From positions 336,479,756 through 336,543,755 of the forward strand of contig JAUMIR010000003.1 in NCBI GenBank assembly GCA_030847615.1: a stretch of 64,000 nucleotides of DNA, written 5' to 3'. The translations under genes and the position numbers were made by a program. Shown here piece after piece: positions 54,575-64,000 of the stretch. The stretch's first letter is position 1; each line of letters begins with the position of its first letter. This DNA comes from Gambelia wislizenii (lineage: Eukaryota; Chordata; Lepidosauria; Squamata; Crotaphytidae). Under the pieces are notes generated by a model. That model did not search any database. It was given only the letters and a program-made list of their open reading frames with translations, and had not been told where the DNA came from.

Positions 54575-56645
54575 CTGGAAAATGAGAAGGGAAAAAAATG
54601 AGCTAGCTTTTCCTCAAAATGATATCTTATTTTCAAATTTGACAAATTATGTCTAAATAGGATATAAGGAGCAATTTAGATGATAGTACAAGTATCTCTT
54701 AAATGCACAGAAAGCCTGCAATAATTTTATTCAAGCTGAAGACAATTGTGTTTCACAACTAGTATTTGCTATAGTCAGACAATTTTACTCTCATGCATCT
54801 CTGGACAGCAAATCATTCTTTGATGTGGAGCCAATTTATTTTGGCTTCAAGTCAAAACAAATTCTATTTTAAAAAAAATCTGGCCACTCTAGTACTTCAG
54901 TTTATTGAACAACATGTGATCACATGGGAAACCTGAATTTCTCTTTACCCTTAGGTAAAGACCTCCTTTATTATTATTATTAGAAAAGACCTCCTTTGAA
55001 TCCAGGGTTAGAAGGAGTCCATGCCCCAGTTTTCCTGAAACAATGCCAAGCATGAGCCCTCTTTAAATTTAGAGAGAACAGCCATTCTTCCTGGGTGCCA
55101 ACTGTTAACAGCAGCACAATGGCTACTAATGCATCAAGGTCAAGCAAGCTGAGCTGTCATAGTTAAAGGTAGATAACCGTGAGTCAGATACTAGACTGAA
55201 CTAATACCATCTCACATATGTTGAAAACAGATTTGTAAGTTTTCTAACTGGAATGACAAGTGATGTTTCCACCAATCAATCCTTCCTTGTCAAAGTCATT
55301 ACCTATTAGGAGCTAACTAATTAAAATCAATTATGTTATTGATTAAGTTTTAAAATTCCTAATGAAATTGGATGACTTAATTAAATTTATTTGAGTGAGT
55401 TAAGTTAGAAAATCAGCATTAACTTAATTCCAGAATTAAGTTATTTGTTAAATGAGAGACCATGCTGCTGAGCCAAAAATGTCATATTTCTCAGATGTTT
55501 CTGTTACCTACCCTAATAGCCCCCATCCTGGAATAACTGGCAATATAGTATTTATTAATTTGGCTTGATGTGGCCTTCCACGTGGTTAGCAGGTAAACCA
55601 GGGACCTCCAGATACCAAGGCTGGAGTCAGGTATAACCTAAGGAGGGGCCTTTGGAAATTCCCCGAACAGGTCATACCCAGGTCAGAGTTAACACCTGGA
55701 GATGAGTCATCCACTAATCCACTCAATGATAGCAGAGTCCTCAATGGTTGCAAAATAGTTTTTTCCTCTTCCCTTCATCTCCAACAATAGAAGTTGCCTG
55801 CTCCTATTCAATTTCAAATGTATCATCCATTAACTGTTGTTAACTCATCTGGAGAATCCTTTGTCCAGTCCTGGGACACTCCAAGAGATATTGTATTCCA
55901 TTCTAAGTCCACTTAGGAAAATTATCAAATATAAATATTACCCTAAAACACCACCACAGTGTGCACAGACCTCCTGCTTTCCGACTCCACATCAGTTTGC
56001 ATAACCATTCTGCCTTCCGGACCTCCCCTCTGCCAGTTTACTTCGTGATCTGAGCTCACTAGGATTGGTATTCCACAATCCCCTTATTCTATTCCTCTAT
56101 CCAAATATTTCCTACTATCTTTGATAGCCTTGTGTTATTACTTAAAGCCTGAGTGTTTCTGTGAATGTTGCTAAGACTAATTTCCAATAAAGATAATATA
56201 ACTGTACGTTCTGGCTTGGAGTCTCCTCAGTTACTACCGGTATACATAGGTCAAAAGATCCTGCCGTTACCCGACCTCTCACTGCCATTTTGAGCTAATT
56301 AAATATTCCCCACATTAATATTCAGACACTAGTGGGATCCTCACGGACCCCACCCAACTCAGGTAACATTTCTTTACCCAAAACGTTTGTTCTCTGAGTC
56401 TTGAAAAACTACTTCTTGCTTTTTGTATGCTTTAAGAGTTGGGGAATTACAATGTTTACAGAACAGAATTCAAATCACTGAAAAAGCAAATGGCTATAAG
56501 AATATTTGTGCACAATTCTCGAGTATGATAGGTTAGTTAATTCCATGATTTAAAAGATTTTAAACCAAGAAAGAATAAGGGCAGCTTGGAATGGGGGTGG
56601 GTCTTCTTTACATCCAGGTGATCCTTTTGTCTTGTACACTAGACA
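54575..56645. other. Unique sequence, no gene seen
   Basis: AT-rich with no recognised repeat apart from a short ATT run at 54970. No further exon with matching phase was found. Confidence 0.5.
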
Positions 56646-56649
56646 GCAT

Positions 56650-57270
56650 ATAAAGGCTTCCTATTCAGCAGAAAATGAATTTTGAAGCTCTTGACCCTGG
56701 AACTTTTTCTGGGATGCATGTGGTAAGTCCTCTGTTGAAAAAGCCTTCTCTAGATATCTCCAAAATGGATAATTATTTATCATTATCCAACATTCCATTT
56801 TTTGACAAGGTATTAGGACATGTGGTGGCCTCCCAGCTCTATGGATTCTTGAATGAAATTGATTATCTTGATCGATTTCAGTCTGGTTTTAGGTTGGTTA
56901 TGGGACAAAGACAGCTTTGATCACCTTGATGTACAACCTACACTAGGAATTAGATGGGGGGGTCCCTCTTTGTTCTGCTGGACCTCTCAGCAGCTTTTGA
57001 ATCATCAACCATGATATCCTTCTGGGCCGCATTGCGAGACTTGAGGGAATAGTTTTACAGTGGCACAGTTCCTTCCTGGAGAGGTGAACCTAGAAAGTGG
57101 TGCTGCGGGGTTCTTGTTCAATATCTTGACCATTAGACTGTGTGGTTCCTCAAGGTTTCAGACTGTCCTCCATGTTACTCAACATGTACATTAAACTGCT
57201 GGAAGAGGTCATTTGAACGCTTGGTGTTCAGTGTTACCAGTACAGTGTCAGTATACACAAATCTATTTTC
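56650..57270 (+). pseudogene. L2-type LINE ORF2 fragment (RT domain)
   Basis: The plus strand reads VSPLLKKPSLDISKMDNYLS, LSNIPFFDKVLGHVVASQL, then RFQSGFRLV and, in a second frame, LFVLLDLSAAFE, the RT motif A region. Block order as in the L2 copy at 30420. Stops and shifts throughout. It ends where the next LINE fragment begins. Confidence 0.7.
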
Positions 57271-57297
57271 CTTTTCTGTTACCGTATTGATGGTAGC

Positions 57298-57830
57298 TTG
57301 TTTAACTTAAGGCATCTGAGGGCTCACACTAAGACTCTAATCTATCTAGTCCGGAAGCTGCTCTTCGCTGATGATGATGCCCTTGTTGCCCACACAGAAG
57401 CAGCTCTGCAGCGCCTAACATCCTGCTTCGCAACAGCTGCAGAGCTGTTTGGGCTGGAAGTCAACCTGAAGAAAACGGAGGTTCTTTACCAGCCTGCACC
57501 ACAGGATGAACACCACCATCCCCACATTGCCCTCGGCAAATCTGTGCTCAAGTCCGTTCAGCAGTTCACCAACCTGGGAAGCATCATCTCCTCAGATGCC
57601 AAGATTGACAAAGAGATTGATCACAGATTAGCAAAGGCATATAGCGCATTTGGAAGAGTTCATAAAAGAGTCTGGAGTAATAAACACCTGAGGCGAAGCA
57701 CAAAAATCAGTGTGTATAGAGCCATTGTACTGTCTATTCTCCTTTATGGATCTGAAACATGGGTCACCTATCGCCACCACCTATGACTCCTTGAACACTT
57801 TCATCAGCGCTGTATACGCACATAGCTACT
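57298..57830 (+). pseudogene. RTE/jockey-like LINE fragment with RT catalytic box
   Basis: Open from 57298 to 57786. Reads VRKLLFADDDALVAHTEAAL (the ADD catalytic box), FGLEVNLKKTEVLYQPAP, LGSIISSDAKIDKEIDHRLA and RAIVLSILLYGSETWVTYRH. A TGA at 57784-57786 follows, then LLEHFHQRC, where the homology with 5694-5762 lies. The two copies share about 70 bp at high identity, including that TGA. 5' and 3' parts of the element are missing here. Confidence 0.7.
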
Positions 57831-57834
57831 GATC

Positions 57835-59515
57835 CGTAGCAATGTTAGCAACTACCATCTCTTAACATCATATTTCCCTCACTCTATGCCATCCATAGAG
57901 GCCTACCTAACCACTTTTTGCAGGCTGTTCTTTTTTCCTCTCTTCTTCACTTGGGGGGTCAGCTAGATGGGAGAATTAAGTGTGGAAAATGTCGGTTTAC
58001 CTCCCTTTCACTCCAGTGCCCCATTTGTTTACACAATTTTGTCCAAAATTGGATGATGCAAAAAAGTACTGATTTTGCAGTCGCAAAGTACCAATTCTGA
58101 CAGTTGCCAAGGCCGAGCCTTCGGCCGCAGCAGTCACCAAGGGCCGGGGCACCCGGTGGGATGGGCTGCTGCGGTTGCTGTGGCCGAGGGCTCGGCCAAC
58201 CGTCAGTCAGTCACGGAGGCGAAGCCCGGTCAGGTGGCCCAGCCATTGGCTCTCTCCTCCGGGGAGTCAGGATGGACCAACTCCCAGCCAGGGCCCACAT
58301 GGATGGGCAATGATGATATCATGACCCATACATTACCGCCAACCATTTAGCTTGCAAGTTGCGGCCAATTTTATTGCCAATGATGTATGCTATCAACAAT
58401 GTATTTACCCATGTTTACTAACCTGTACCTAACCATGTATTCTGAAGATGTAGCCAATATATTATCCAGACAATATGTGTACGTGTGTTATTTCAGGGAG
58501 GCGGAGGGGCGGTACGGTCTGGGTCCGCAAAAGCCTCAGATTTGTTTCAGGGCAATTCAAGGGAACCTTGTCTCACTTCAGATGAATTTGTTAAGACGTG
58601 AACCATTTGAATTATTGTAAAGTCAAATGAGAAGCTACATAGTTACAAAAGATCTTTCATATCTCTGTCAAGAACATAATGAATTACTTAGTATGCATAA
58701 CCTAATGGAAGCTCATTTCAGATTTGAGAAATTATGCTTAAATAGGACAAGAACATGGTTTAGATAATAGGAGCACAGGAACAAAGCACAGGAAATTATT
58801 TGGAAAGCTTCCATACCATGACAATTACCATCTAATTACATTTTTTACACCTTAAATCCATCTACTATTCAATTTTTTCAAGCACTGTTTTAGAGCTGCA
58901 ATTCTAAATACAGTTACTTTCAGAGTCTCACTAAAATAAATGGGATTTATTTTTCAGTAAATATGCTTTGAATCTGGGTGCAAGAAGTTTAATTGCATCC
59001 TGAGCTTCACAGAAGAGTTATTTTACATACTCAAACCGCAAGCTTCTGTGTCCTCTATTTTCAGAATTGCAATTTCAAGGTTATCGCACTAATGCTGCTT
59101 TAGGCAAACTGTATTTACCTAGAAAATAATATATTACCTAGTAAAATGCAATCAGCTGCAGAATTTTTACAGGAAAATAGTATTCACTATTCTTCAGTTT
59201 TGCATGTAGGTGAGAGGCCACATAAGGAAATATAAACTTAAATATGCAGCTGAGACTACAGAAATGCTGCTTGTCTCATCATAACTTTTAAATATCTCAT
59301 GCAATGTAGAGTCCATGAAATATTCATATTTGTGAACCCTGGAATAAGTCACAGATTACACAGTTAGCATGAGTACGAGGTTAACTTCTTTTTAATTCCA
59401 ACACTGTAGAAGAAATCCTATAAAGAATTATCTATAACCTTTTCTCTTCCATAGCAGAATGATACAATGCCTACTCTTAAGTAAGAACCACTGAGTTCAA
59501 CAGTAATTAATCCCA
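57835..59515. other. Unique sequence with a GC-rich patch
   Basis: 58100-58290 is GC- and CpG-rich (CCGAGCCTTCGGCC, GGCCGAGGGCTCGGCC) with small palindromes but no recognised repeat; a possible remnant of a GC-rich repeat or LTR. The rest is AT-rich and without a gene. Confidence 0.4.
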
Positions 59516-59530
59516 AGCAAGTGAGTATGG

Positions 59531-59770
59531 GGAGAGCCAGTATGCTGTAGTGGGTTGAATGTTGGACTAGGACTCTGGAGAACATGGTTCGAATCCCACT
59601 TAGCCATGGAAACCCACTGGGTGACCCTGGGCATGTCACACTCTCTGAGTCTCAGAGAAAGGCAAGGGCAAACCCCCTCTGAACAAATCTTGCCAAGAAA
59701 ACCTCATGATAGGTTCGTCTTAGAGTCACCATAAGTCAGAAACAACTTGAAGGCACACAACAAAACAACA
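59531..59770 (+). mobile_element. Sauria-type tRNA-derived SINE
   Basis: A complete 240-bp SINE. The head has an A-box-like TAGTGGGTTGAATGTTGG and a B box GGTTCGAATCC at 59587. The body has TGGGTGACCCTGGGCATGTC and CTTGCCAAGAAAACC. The tail AAACAACTTGAAGGCACACA is the BovB-type 3' end, followed by a CAA-rich end. It is flanked by a 12-bp target-site duplication, AAGTGAGTATGG at 59519-59530 and AAGTGGGTATGG at 59771-59782, one mismatch. It would be moved by BovB machinery. Confidence 0.9.
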
Positions 59771-60089
59771 AAGTGGGTATGGAACTGCAGCCTCAGCCAT
59801 CTTTATATTGCCAAGAATACATGGAACTTTTCTTCCACTGAAGTCGATGCTTTTCTCTCATTCTCTTACTTTCTGCTCCAATAGTTCAATCCACAAAGTT
59901 GAGCCAAAATGGTTATTATTGATTGCATCCCTGCTTCTTCTTTCTTTTTACATTTCTTTAATGGTTCTGTTCCCTAAATTATATACATCTGTTTTCTCCT
60001 TAAATTACTCTATACACTTTAGAAAACAGTTGGTTACCTGGGAGACCATCTTCTCCCTTATACAACCCATTCAGTGTTTGATGTAATCT

Positions 60090-60290
60090 AGAATGGCCTT
60101 CCTGGTAATGTCACATGGAATTCCTCAGCAATCATTGAGAGCAGAGCATTTAATGTGATGGCACCTACTATGAGCTCTTCCACTGAATAATCAACATGCA
60201 CCGACTATTCTAAGTTTTAGATACATATTGAAAACATACTTATTTATGAAGCCTTCCCTGTTTAGTTCAAGCTAACATCTATTTAATGGA
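60090..60290 (+). mobile_element. L2-type LINE 3' fragment
   Basis: Contains TTTTAGATACATATTGAAAA and CTTATTTATGAAGCCTTCCC, matching the end of L2-like ORF2 (the block coding for a sequence like FRYILKTYLFMKPSL). Strongly diverged. Confidence 0.5.
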
Positions 60291-60301
60291 CCACATGAAT
60301 A

Positions 60302-60523
60302 CAGATAGACCCCCATATCTGCAGGGGAATACTTCCCCGGACCTACCATGGGTACCAGAAACTGCAGATAATAGCGACCCCTATTAAAATGAATCACTTC
60401 TGGCCCAAGCATATCATAGTGTCACACTGGAGGACCTAGAAGATGCCTAGAGAGAACATATTGTGTTGTACGCAGGAAAGTGAATCTGTTGATATGGGTC
60501 CTGCATATACAGGGATCTATCTG
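60302..60523. mobile_element. Family D MITE (TA-flanked)
   Basis: 222 bp flanked by TA at 60300-60301 and 60524-60525. It starts CAGATAGACCCCCATATCTG and ends GGGATCTATCTG, inverted. Interior: GTGTCACACTGGAGGACC and GATGCCTAGAGAGAACATAT. A related fragment is at 19262. Non-coding. Confidence 0.75.
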
Positions 60524-60756
60524 TAGTGTATGTTGATTTGTGAACTGTGTGTTTTGTATACTTTGTTGTACCTTCCTAAATCATCATTTTCATGACTGAT
60601 GAGTTTAAAATTCAGCCCACGCTTAACACACATTTATTTTAAGATTTATAGAAATGAGGTAGTTTGAGAGGTAGTTTTAACAAAGAGCTCAACCCTTCAC
60701 ATGACCTTTCAGAAGTAAATCCCAAAATTATTACTCTCAAAAAAGTGTATATAATA

Positions 60757-60880
60757 GGGGTAGGAAGGTGTGGCTCTTCAGATGATGCTGGACTCCAATT
60801 CTAATTAACTCCAGATAGCACAGCCAATGTTCGGTAATCCAGATGTTACAGTTCAACATTATGTGAAAGGCCATGCATTC
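60757..60880. repeat. Unclassified short interspersed repeat
   Basis: GGTGTGGCTCTTCAGATGAT and GCTGGACTCCAATTCTAATT, then AGCACAGCCAATG: similar in order to 27325-27425. Family not assigned. Confidence 0.45.
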
Positions 60881-60951
60881 TTTAATCCTGGTGTATAAGA
60901 ATACAACTGAGATCATTAGAATGAGGTTGAGAACAAGCAGATGTTAGACCA

Positions 60952-61276
60952 GTGGCTCTTTAAACTTTTCTTTACCAGGGACCTCCTTTAAATAGCTTTT
61001 GTTGCTGTGAACCCCAACTTAACAACAACAACACAATTACACCATCCATTAACCCTTCCCTCAGAGGGACTGGAGGGGAAGGAAGACTTTTCTCTGCTTC
61101 TTCCTGCAAATTTGTGGCTGGAGCAAATTGAAGGGCAATGCGCAGGCCAAGGCAGCCAGCCTTTGCCTTGGCTCCTGTCACAAGGGCTGAACAGCCTTCA
61201 GGCCTTTGCAGACCCCCTGTGAGGACACATGTGCCCTCCTGGAGGTCTGTGGACCACAGGTTAAGAATCATTGTGC
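60952..61276. mobile_element. hAT (Charlie-like) MITE
   Basis: Starts CCAGTGGCTCTTTAAAC and ends GGTTAAGAATCATTGTG, imperfect inverted repeats resembling the CAGTGGTTCTCAACC ends of Charlie-type elements. Interior holds GGGACCTCCTTTAAATAG and GTGGACCACAGG. A clear 8-bp target duplication is not visible. No transposase. Confidence 0.6.
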
Positions 61277-61350
61277 TAGATTACATCACCCATCAGCCCT
61301 ACCCAGTGCAGCCAAAGATGGGGGAGGGAAAGGGGCACTATAGTCCAACT

Positions 61351-62330
61351 ACCGTATATTCCGGCGTATAAGACGACTGGGCGTAGAAGATGACCCCCCA
61401 ATTTTTAAATCAAAACATAGAGTTTAGGGTATACTGGCCATATAAGATGACCCCCCATCACCCGCCCTCCCCAAAGCCACGATCGGGCTCTCAATCGCAG
61501 CTTCGGGGAGGACGGGTGGTGGCTGGAAAGCTTCCTCCCCTTCAGGCAGCCACCCTTCCTGAAGCCTCCCTGAGGTGGCTGAGGAATCGCGGGGGATGGC
61601 TGCCTGGCTGGGAAGAGGCTCGGCCACCTCCCGTGGTTCCCCAACCCACGAGGAGGCTGGCCAGCGTCCTCGCAAGTTGGGAAATCATGGGGGATGGCTG
61701 CCTGGCTGGGAAGTTGGGGAATCATGCGGGATAGCTCAGCCACCTCCCGTGATTCCCCAACCCGCGAGGAGACTGGCCAACATCCTCGTGAGTTGGGGAA
61801 TCATGGGGGATGGCTGCCTGGCTGGGAAGAGACTCAGCAACATCCTGCAATTCCCCAACCCACGAGGAGGCTGGCTAGCATCCTCGCGAGTTGGGAAATC
61901 ACAGGGGATGGCTGTCTGGCTGGGAAGAGGCTCAGCCATCTCTTGCGATTCCTGAACCCACGAGGAGGCTGGCCAGCGTCCTCACAAGTTGGGAAACCAC
62001 GGGGGATAGCTGCCCGGCTGGGAAGAGGCTCAGCCACCTCCCGCCCAGCAAGGCTTGCCCCCCCCCCCCGTGCAGCCTTGCTGGGTGGGAGGGGATCTTC
62101 TCAGTGACTCAGAGTCATGGAGAAGACTCCCTCCCGCCCAGTGAGGCTCCCCCCCCCCATATAGCTGCGCTGGGCGGGGGAGGATAAGGTGGCTAGCAAG
62201 CTTCCCCCTGAAGCCAGCCACCTCCGTCATTCCGGCAGAGCCCCATCTCAGGCTTGTATCCGGCGTATAAGACGGCCCCTGACTTTTCAGCTGATTTTAC
62301 AGGCTGAAGAAGTCGTCTTATACAGTATAT
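61351..62330. mobile_element. TIR element B2 with internal hairpin array
   Basis: Left end CCGTATATTCCGGCGTATAAG, then GACGACTGGG; right end AGTCGTCTTATACAGTATAT. The inner TIR part TATAAGACGACT pairs; the outermost right end differs from the left. A second inverted block, TCCGGCGTATAAGACGGCCC, lies just inside the right end. The interior (about 61592-62045) has five units starting with GGATGGC near 61594, 61692, 61808, 61906 and 62004 (spacing 98-116 bp), each with CCCAACCCACGAGGA able to pair with TCCTCGCAAGTTGGG. The units are unrelated to those of B1 although the termini are the same family. Confidence 0.75.
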
Positions 62331-62399
62331 CTACATAGCCATACATTTCTCCTCGGTGCGTTTGTGGCTTAGGGGTTAAATTTGAAAATATGAAGTACA

Positions 62400-62820
62400 A
62401 ATTACATTTCTTTCAGGATAGTGAACTCCCTTGGCCTTCCCAATATAAAAGGATATTATGAAGCCAATCAGTTGAGATATGTTATAGAAGAAATTGTAGG
62501 ACAGGGAGATTTAGAATGGTTAGAGATAGATATAGGGAGAATAGATAAGAGAATATGGAATATATATTTTTGGTAATTTTACAAAAAAGGAAATTAAAGG
62601 AATTGAGAACCCATTTCTGCAAAATATATGGGAAATATGGTATAAATATAAGAAAGAATTATTGCCTATTGATTCAGTTTTAACACCAGTTATAATGGGG
62701 GGGGGGAATTCCCAAATAATTTGAAGGAAAAAATGGGAAAGGAATTAAAGAAAAGAGGACTAGACAAAATAAAGGGATGGATAAGATGGATGAGTGAAAG
62801 AGAGTATAAGAGAGAAATTA
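62400..62820 (+). pseudogene. L1/Tx1-like LINE ORF2 C-terminal fragment, left part
   Basis: The plus strand translates in pieces as LGLPNIKGYYEANQLRYVIE, EWLEIDIGRIDKRIWNIYFW and PISAKYMGNM/WEIWYKYKKELLPID, the layout of the region after the RT in L1/Tx1-clade ORF2 (LPNL..YY.A.QL..). Unlike the two L1s elsewhere in the window, so a different lineage. Interrupted by element A4 at a TA and resumed at 63637. Confidence 0.6.
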
Positions 62821-63634
62821 CAGTTGCCCCTCCACATTCGCGAACTCGGCATTCGCGGTTTTGATTATTCGCGGTTTTGGGAGGGCCCACCGGGGGCCCC
62901 CAAAACCACGACACAGGGCCTCCAGAGGCCCCGTGAAAACCCTGGGAGGGAGCGGGGAGGGCTGGGGAGGCCTCCACGGGGCCTTCGGAGACCCTCCGGA
63001 GGCCCCGTGAAGGCCCTGGGAGTGAGGGGGGAGGGCCGCAGAGGCCTTCACAGAGCCTTGGAAGGCTCCGTGAAGGCCCCAGGGAGGGAGGAGGAAGGCC
63101 TGGGGAGGGAGGGGGAGGGCAGCGGAGGCCTTCATGGGGCCTTGGAAGGCCTGCGAAGGCCCCAGGGATGGAGGGGGAGGGCCGCGGAGGCCTTCACGGG
63201 GCCTTGGAAGGCTCCGTGAAGGCCCCAGGCAGTGAGGGGGGAGGCCTGGGGAGGGAGGGGGAGGGCCGTGGAAGCCTTCATGGAGCCTTCCAAGGCTCCG
63301 TGAAGGCCCCAAGGAGCGAGGGAGGATGCCCGTGGAGGCCTTCACGGAGCCTCGGAAGGCTCCGTGAAGGCCTGGGGAGGGAGGGGGAGGGCCGCGGAGG
63401 CCTTCACGGAGCCTTGGAAGGCTCCGTGAAGGCCCCGGGGAGCAAGGGGGGAGGCCTGGGAAGGCCTCCACGGGGCCTCGGGAGGGAGTGGAGAGTCCGG
63501 GGAAAGCGACTATGGGGCCTCCTGAGGCCCCATGGTTGCTTTGGCGGGGGAAGGGGGGCAATCTATATTCGCGGTTTTTTGACATTCGCGGGGGTCTGTG
63601 GAACCTAACCCCCGCGAATGTGAAGGGACAACTG
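62821..63634. mobile_element. TIR element A4 (TA-flanked) with palindromic array
   Basis: 814 bp between TA at 62819-62820 and 63635-63636. Ends pair well: CAGTTGCCCCTCCACATTCG at the left and CGAATGTGAAGGGACAACTG at the right, with more ATTCGCGG motifs inside both. Interior units are built of GGAGGCCTTCACGGAGCC facing GGCTCCGTGAAGGCC, seven or so times, separated by G-rich linkers. Same subfamily as A2, opposite orientation. No transposase; long GC-rich open frames here are artefacts of the array. Confidence 0.85.
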
Positions 63635-63636
63635 TA

Positions 63637-63935
63637 TATGGAATGAAAAGTGCATGGTTTAATTGCATACAGTTAGAACAATAGATTAAAAATTGGAAAA
63701 AGGATTATAAAGAAACAAGGGAATTCACAAAATTTGAAAATTTGGTGAAAAAGGTGAAAAGATGGATAATAATGAAAGTGTGAAAGGTATTACAAGTGAA
63801 TTACATAAAATATTGATAAAAAATAAGGATAAAAATGACAAAGGAGAGTATTTAAGGAGAATATGGGAGGAAGATATGAAACAAATAATTGGAGATCATG
63901 TATGGGATAAGATTTGGAAACAAAGACAACTAAAA
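63637..63935 (+). pseudogene. L1/Tx1-like LINE ORF2 fragment, right part
   Basis: Reads YGMKSAWFNCIQLEQ directly after the A4 element, a block matching the (K)YG.....WF.YIQL signature after the RT of L1/Tx1 elements, then degenerates (EFTKFENLVKKVKRW). Continues the fragment ending at 62820. Confidence 0.6.
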
Positions 63936-63947
63936 AATATATACTTA

Positions 63948-64000
63948 TACATATATATATATATATATATACTTAGTTATTTATTACCCGCCTCTCTCCT
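63948..64000. repeat. (AT)n microsatellite and start of an interspersed repeat
   Basis: An ATATAT run is followed by TTATTTATTACCCGCCTCTC, which starts the same repeat family as at 5330 and 18960 and runs off the window. Confidence 0.65.

Noticed and set aside
59587..59598. tRNA gene
   Set aside because: The B box belongs to the tRNA-derived head of a SINE; no full cloverleaf is present.
62818..63608. Open frames of 255 and 146 codons
   Set aside because: They are Gly/Pro/Arg-rich readings of the A4 palindromic array, open on both strands for the same reason.

Overview
The window looks like nuclear DNA from a squamate reptile, probably a lizard. The evidence is its repeat mix: a tRNA-derived SINE of Sauria type, a BovB-like RTE tail, CR1 and L2 type LINEs, 7.2-kb L1 elements, two DIRS-type tyrosine-recombinase retrotransposons and many TA-flanked DNA transposons. 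No bacterial, organellar or viral genome organisation is present. Species and chromosome cannot be read from the sequence.

The only host gene I can support lies on the minus strand. Three short exons (54516-54574, 17345-17384, 13295-13404) have proper splice sites and join in one reading frame into about 69 residues of a helical, coiled-coil-like protein I do not recognise. The intron between the first two is about 37 kb and holds almost all the large transposons.

Layout: 1-1.1 kb is GC-rich with a gag-like minus-strand reading frame, unassigned. 1.1-7.9 kb is mostly unique, with a MITE, an L2 piece, an RTE-like LINE tail and a SINE. 7.9-11.8 kb is a cluster of three TIR elements whose interiors are arrays of hairpins. 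12-19.4 kb holds MITEs, CR1 pieces, a SINE, a fourth hairpin-array element and two exons. 19.45-27.04 kb is a CR1 copy split by a full-length but broken L1. 27.3-30.4 kb holds a BovB tail and unique sequence. 30.4-45.4 kb is a three-level nest: an L2 LINE split by a DIRS element, which is split by a full-length L1 with both reading frames open. 45.8-52.0 kb is a second DIRS element with both inverted terminal repeats and an internal complementary region. 52-61 kb is unique sequence with one exon, L2/RTE pieces, a Sauria SINE and a hAT-like MITE. 61.35-63.64 kb is a second cluster of hairpin-array TIR elements, one inserted in an old L1/Tx1-like LINE.

Most noteworthy: (1) six TIR-bounded elements of two unrelated families each carry a tandem array of imperfect palindromes; arrays mostly differ from copy to copy, and one element also carries an inverted copy of its own flank; (2) the internal complementary region of the two DIRS copies varies in step with the termini it would template; (3) the DIRS-L1 composite is flanked by a direct repeat of about 80 bp and lacks one outer terminus; (4) the second L1 looks intact.
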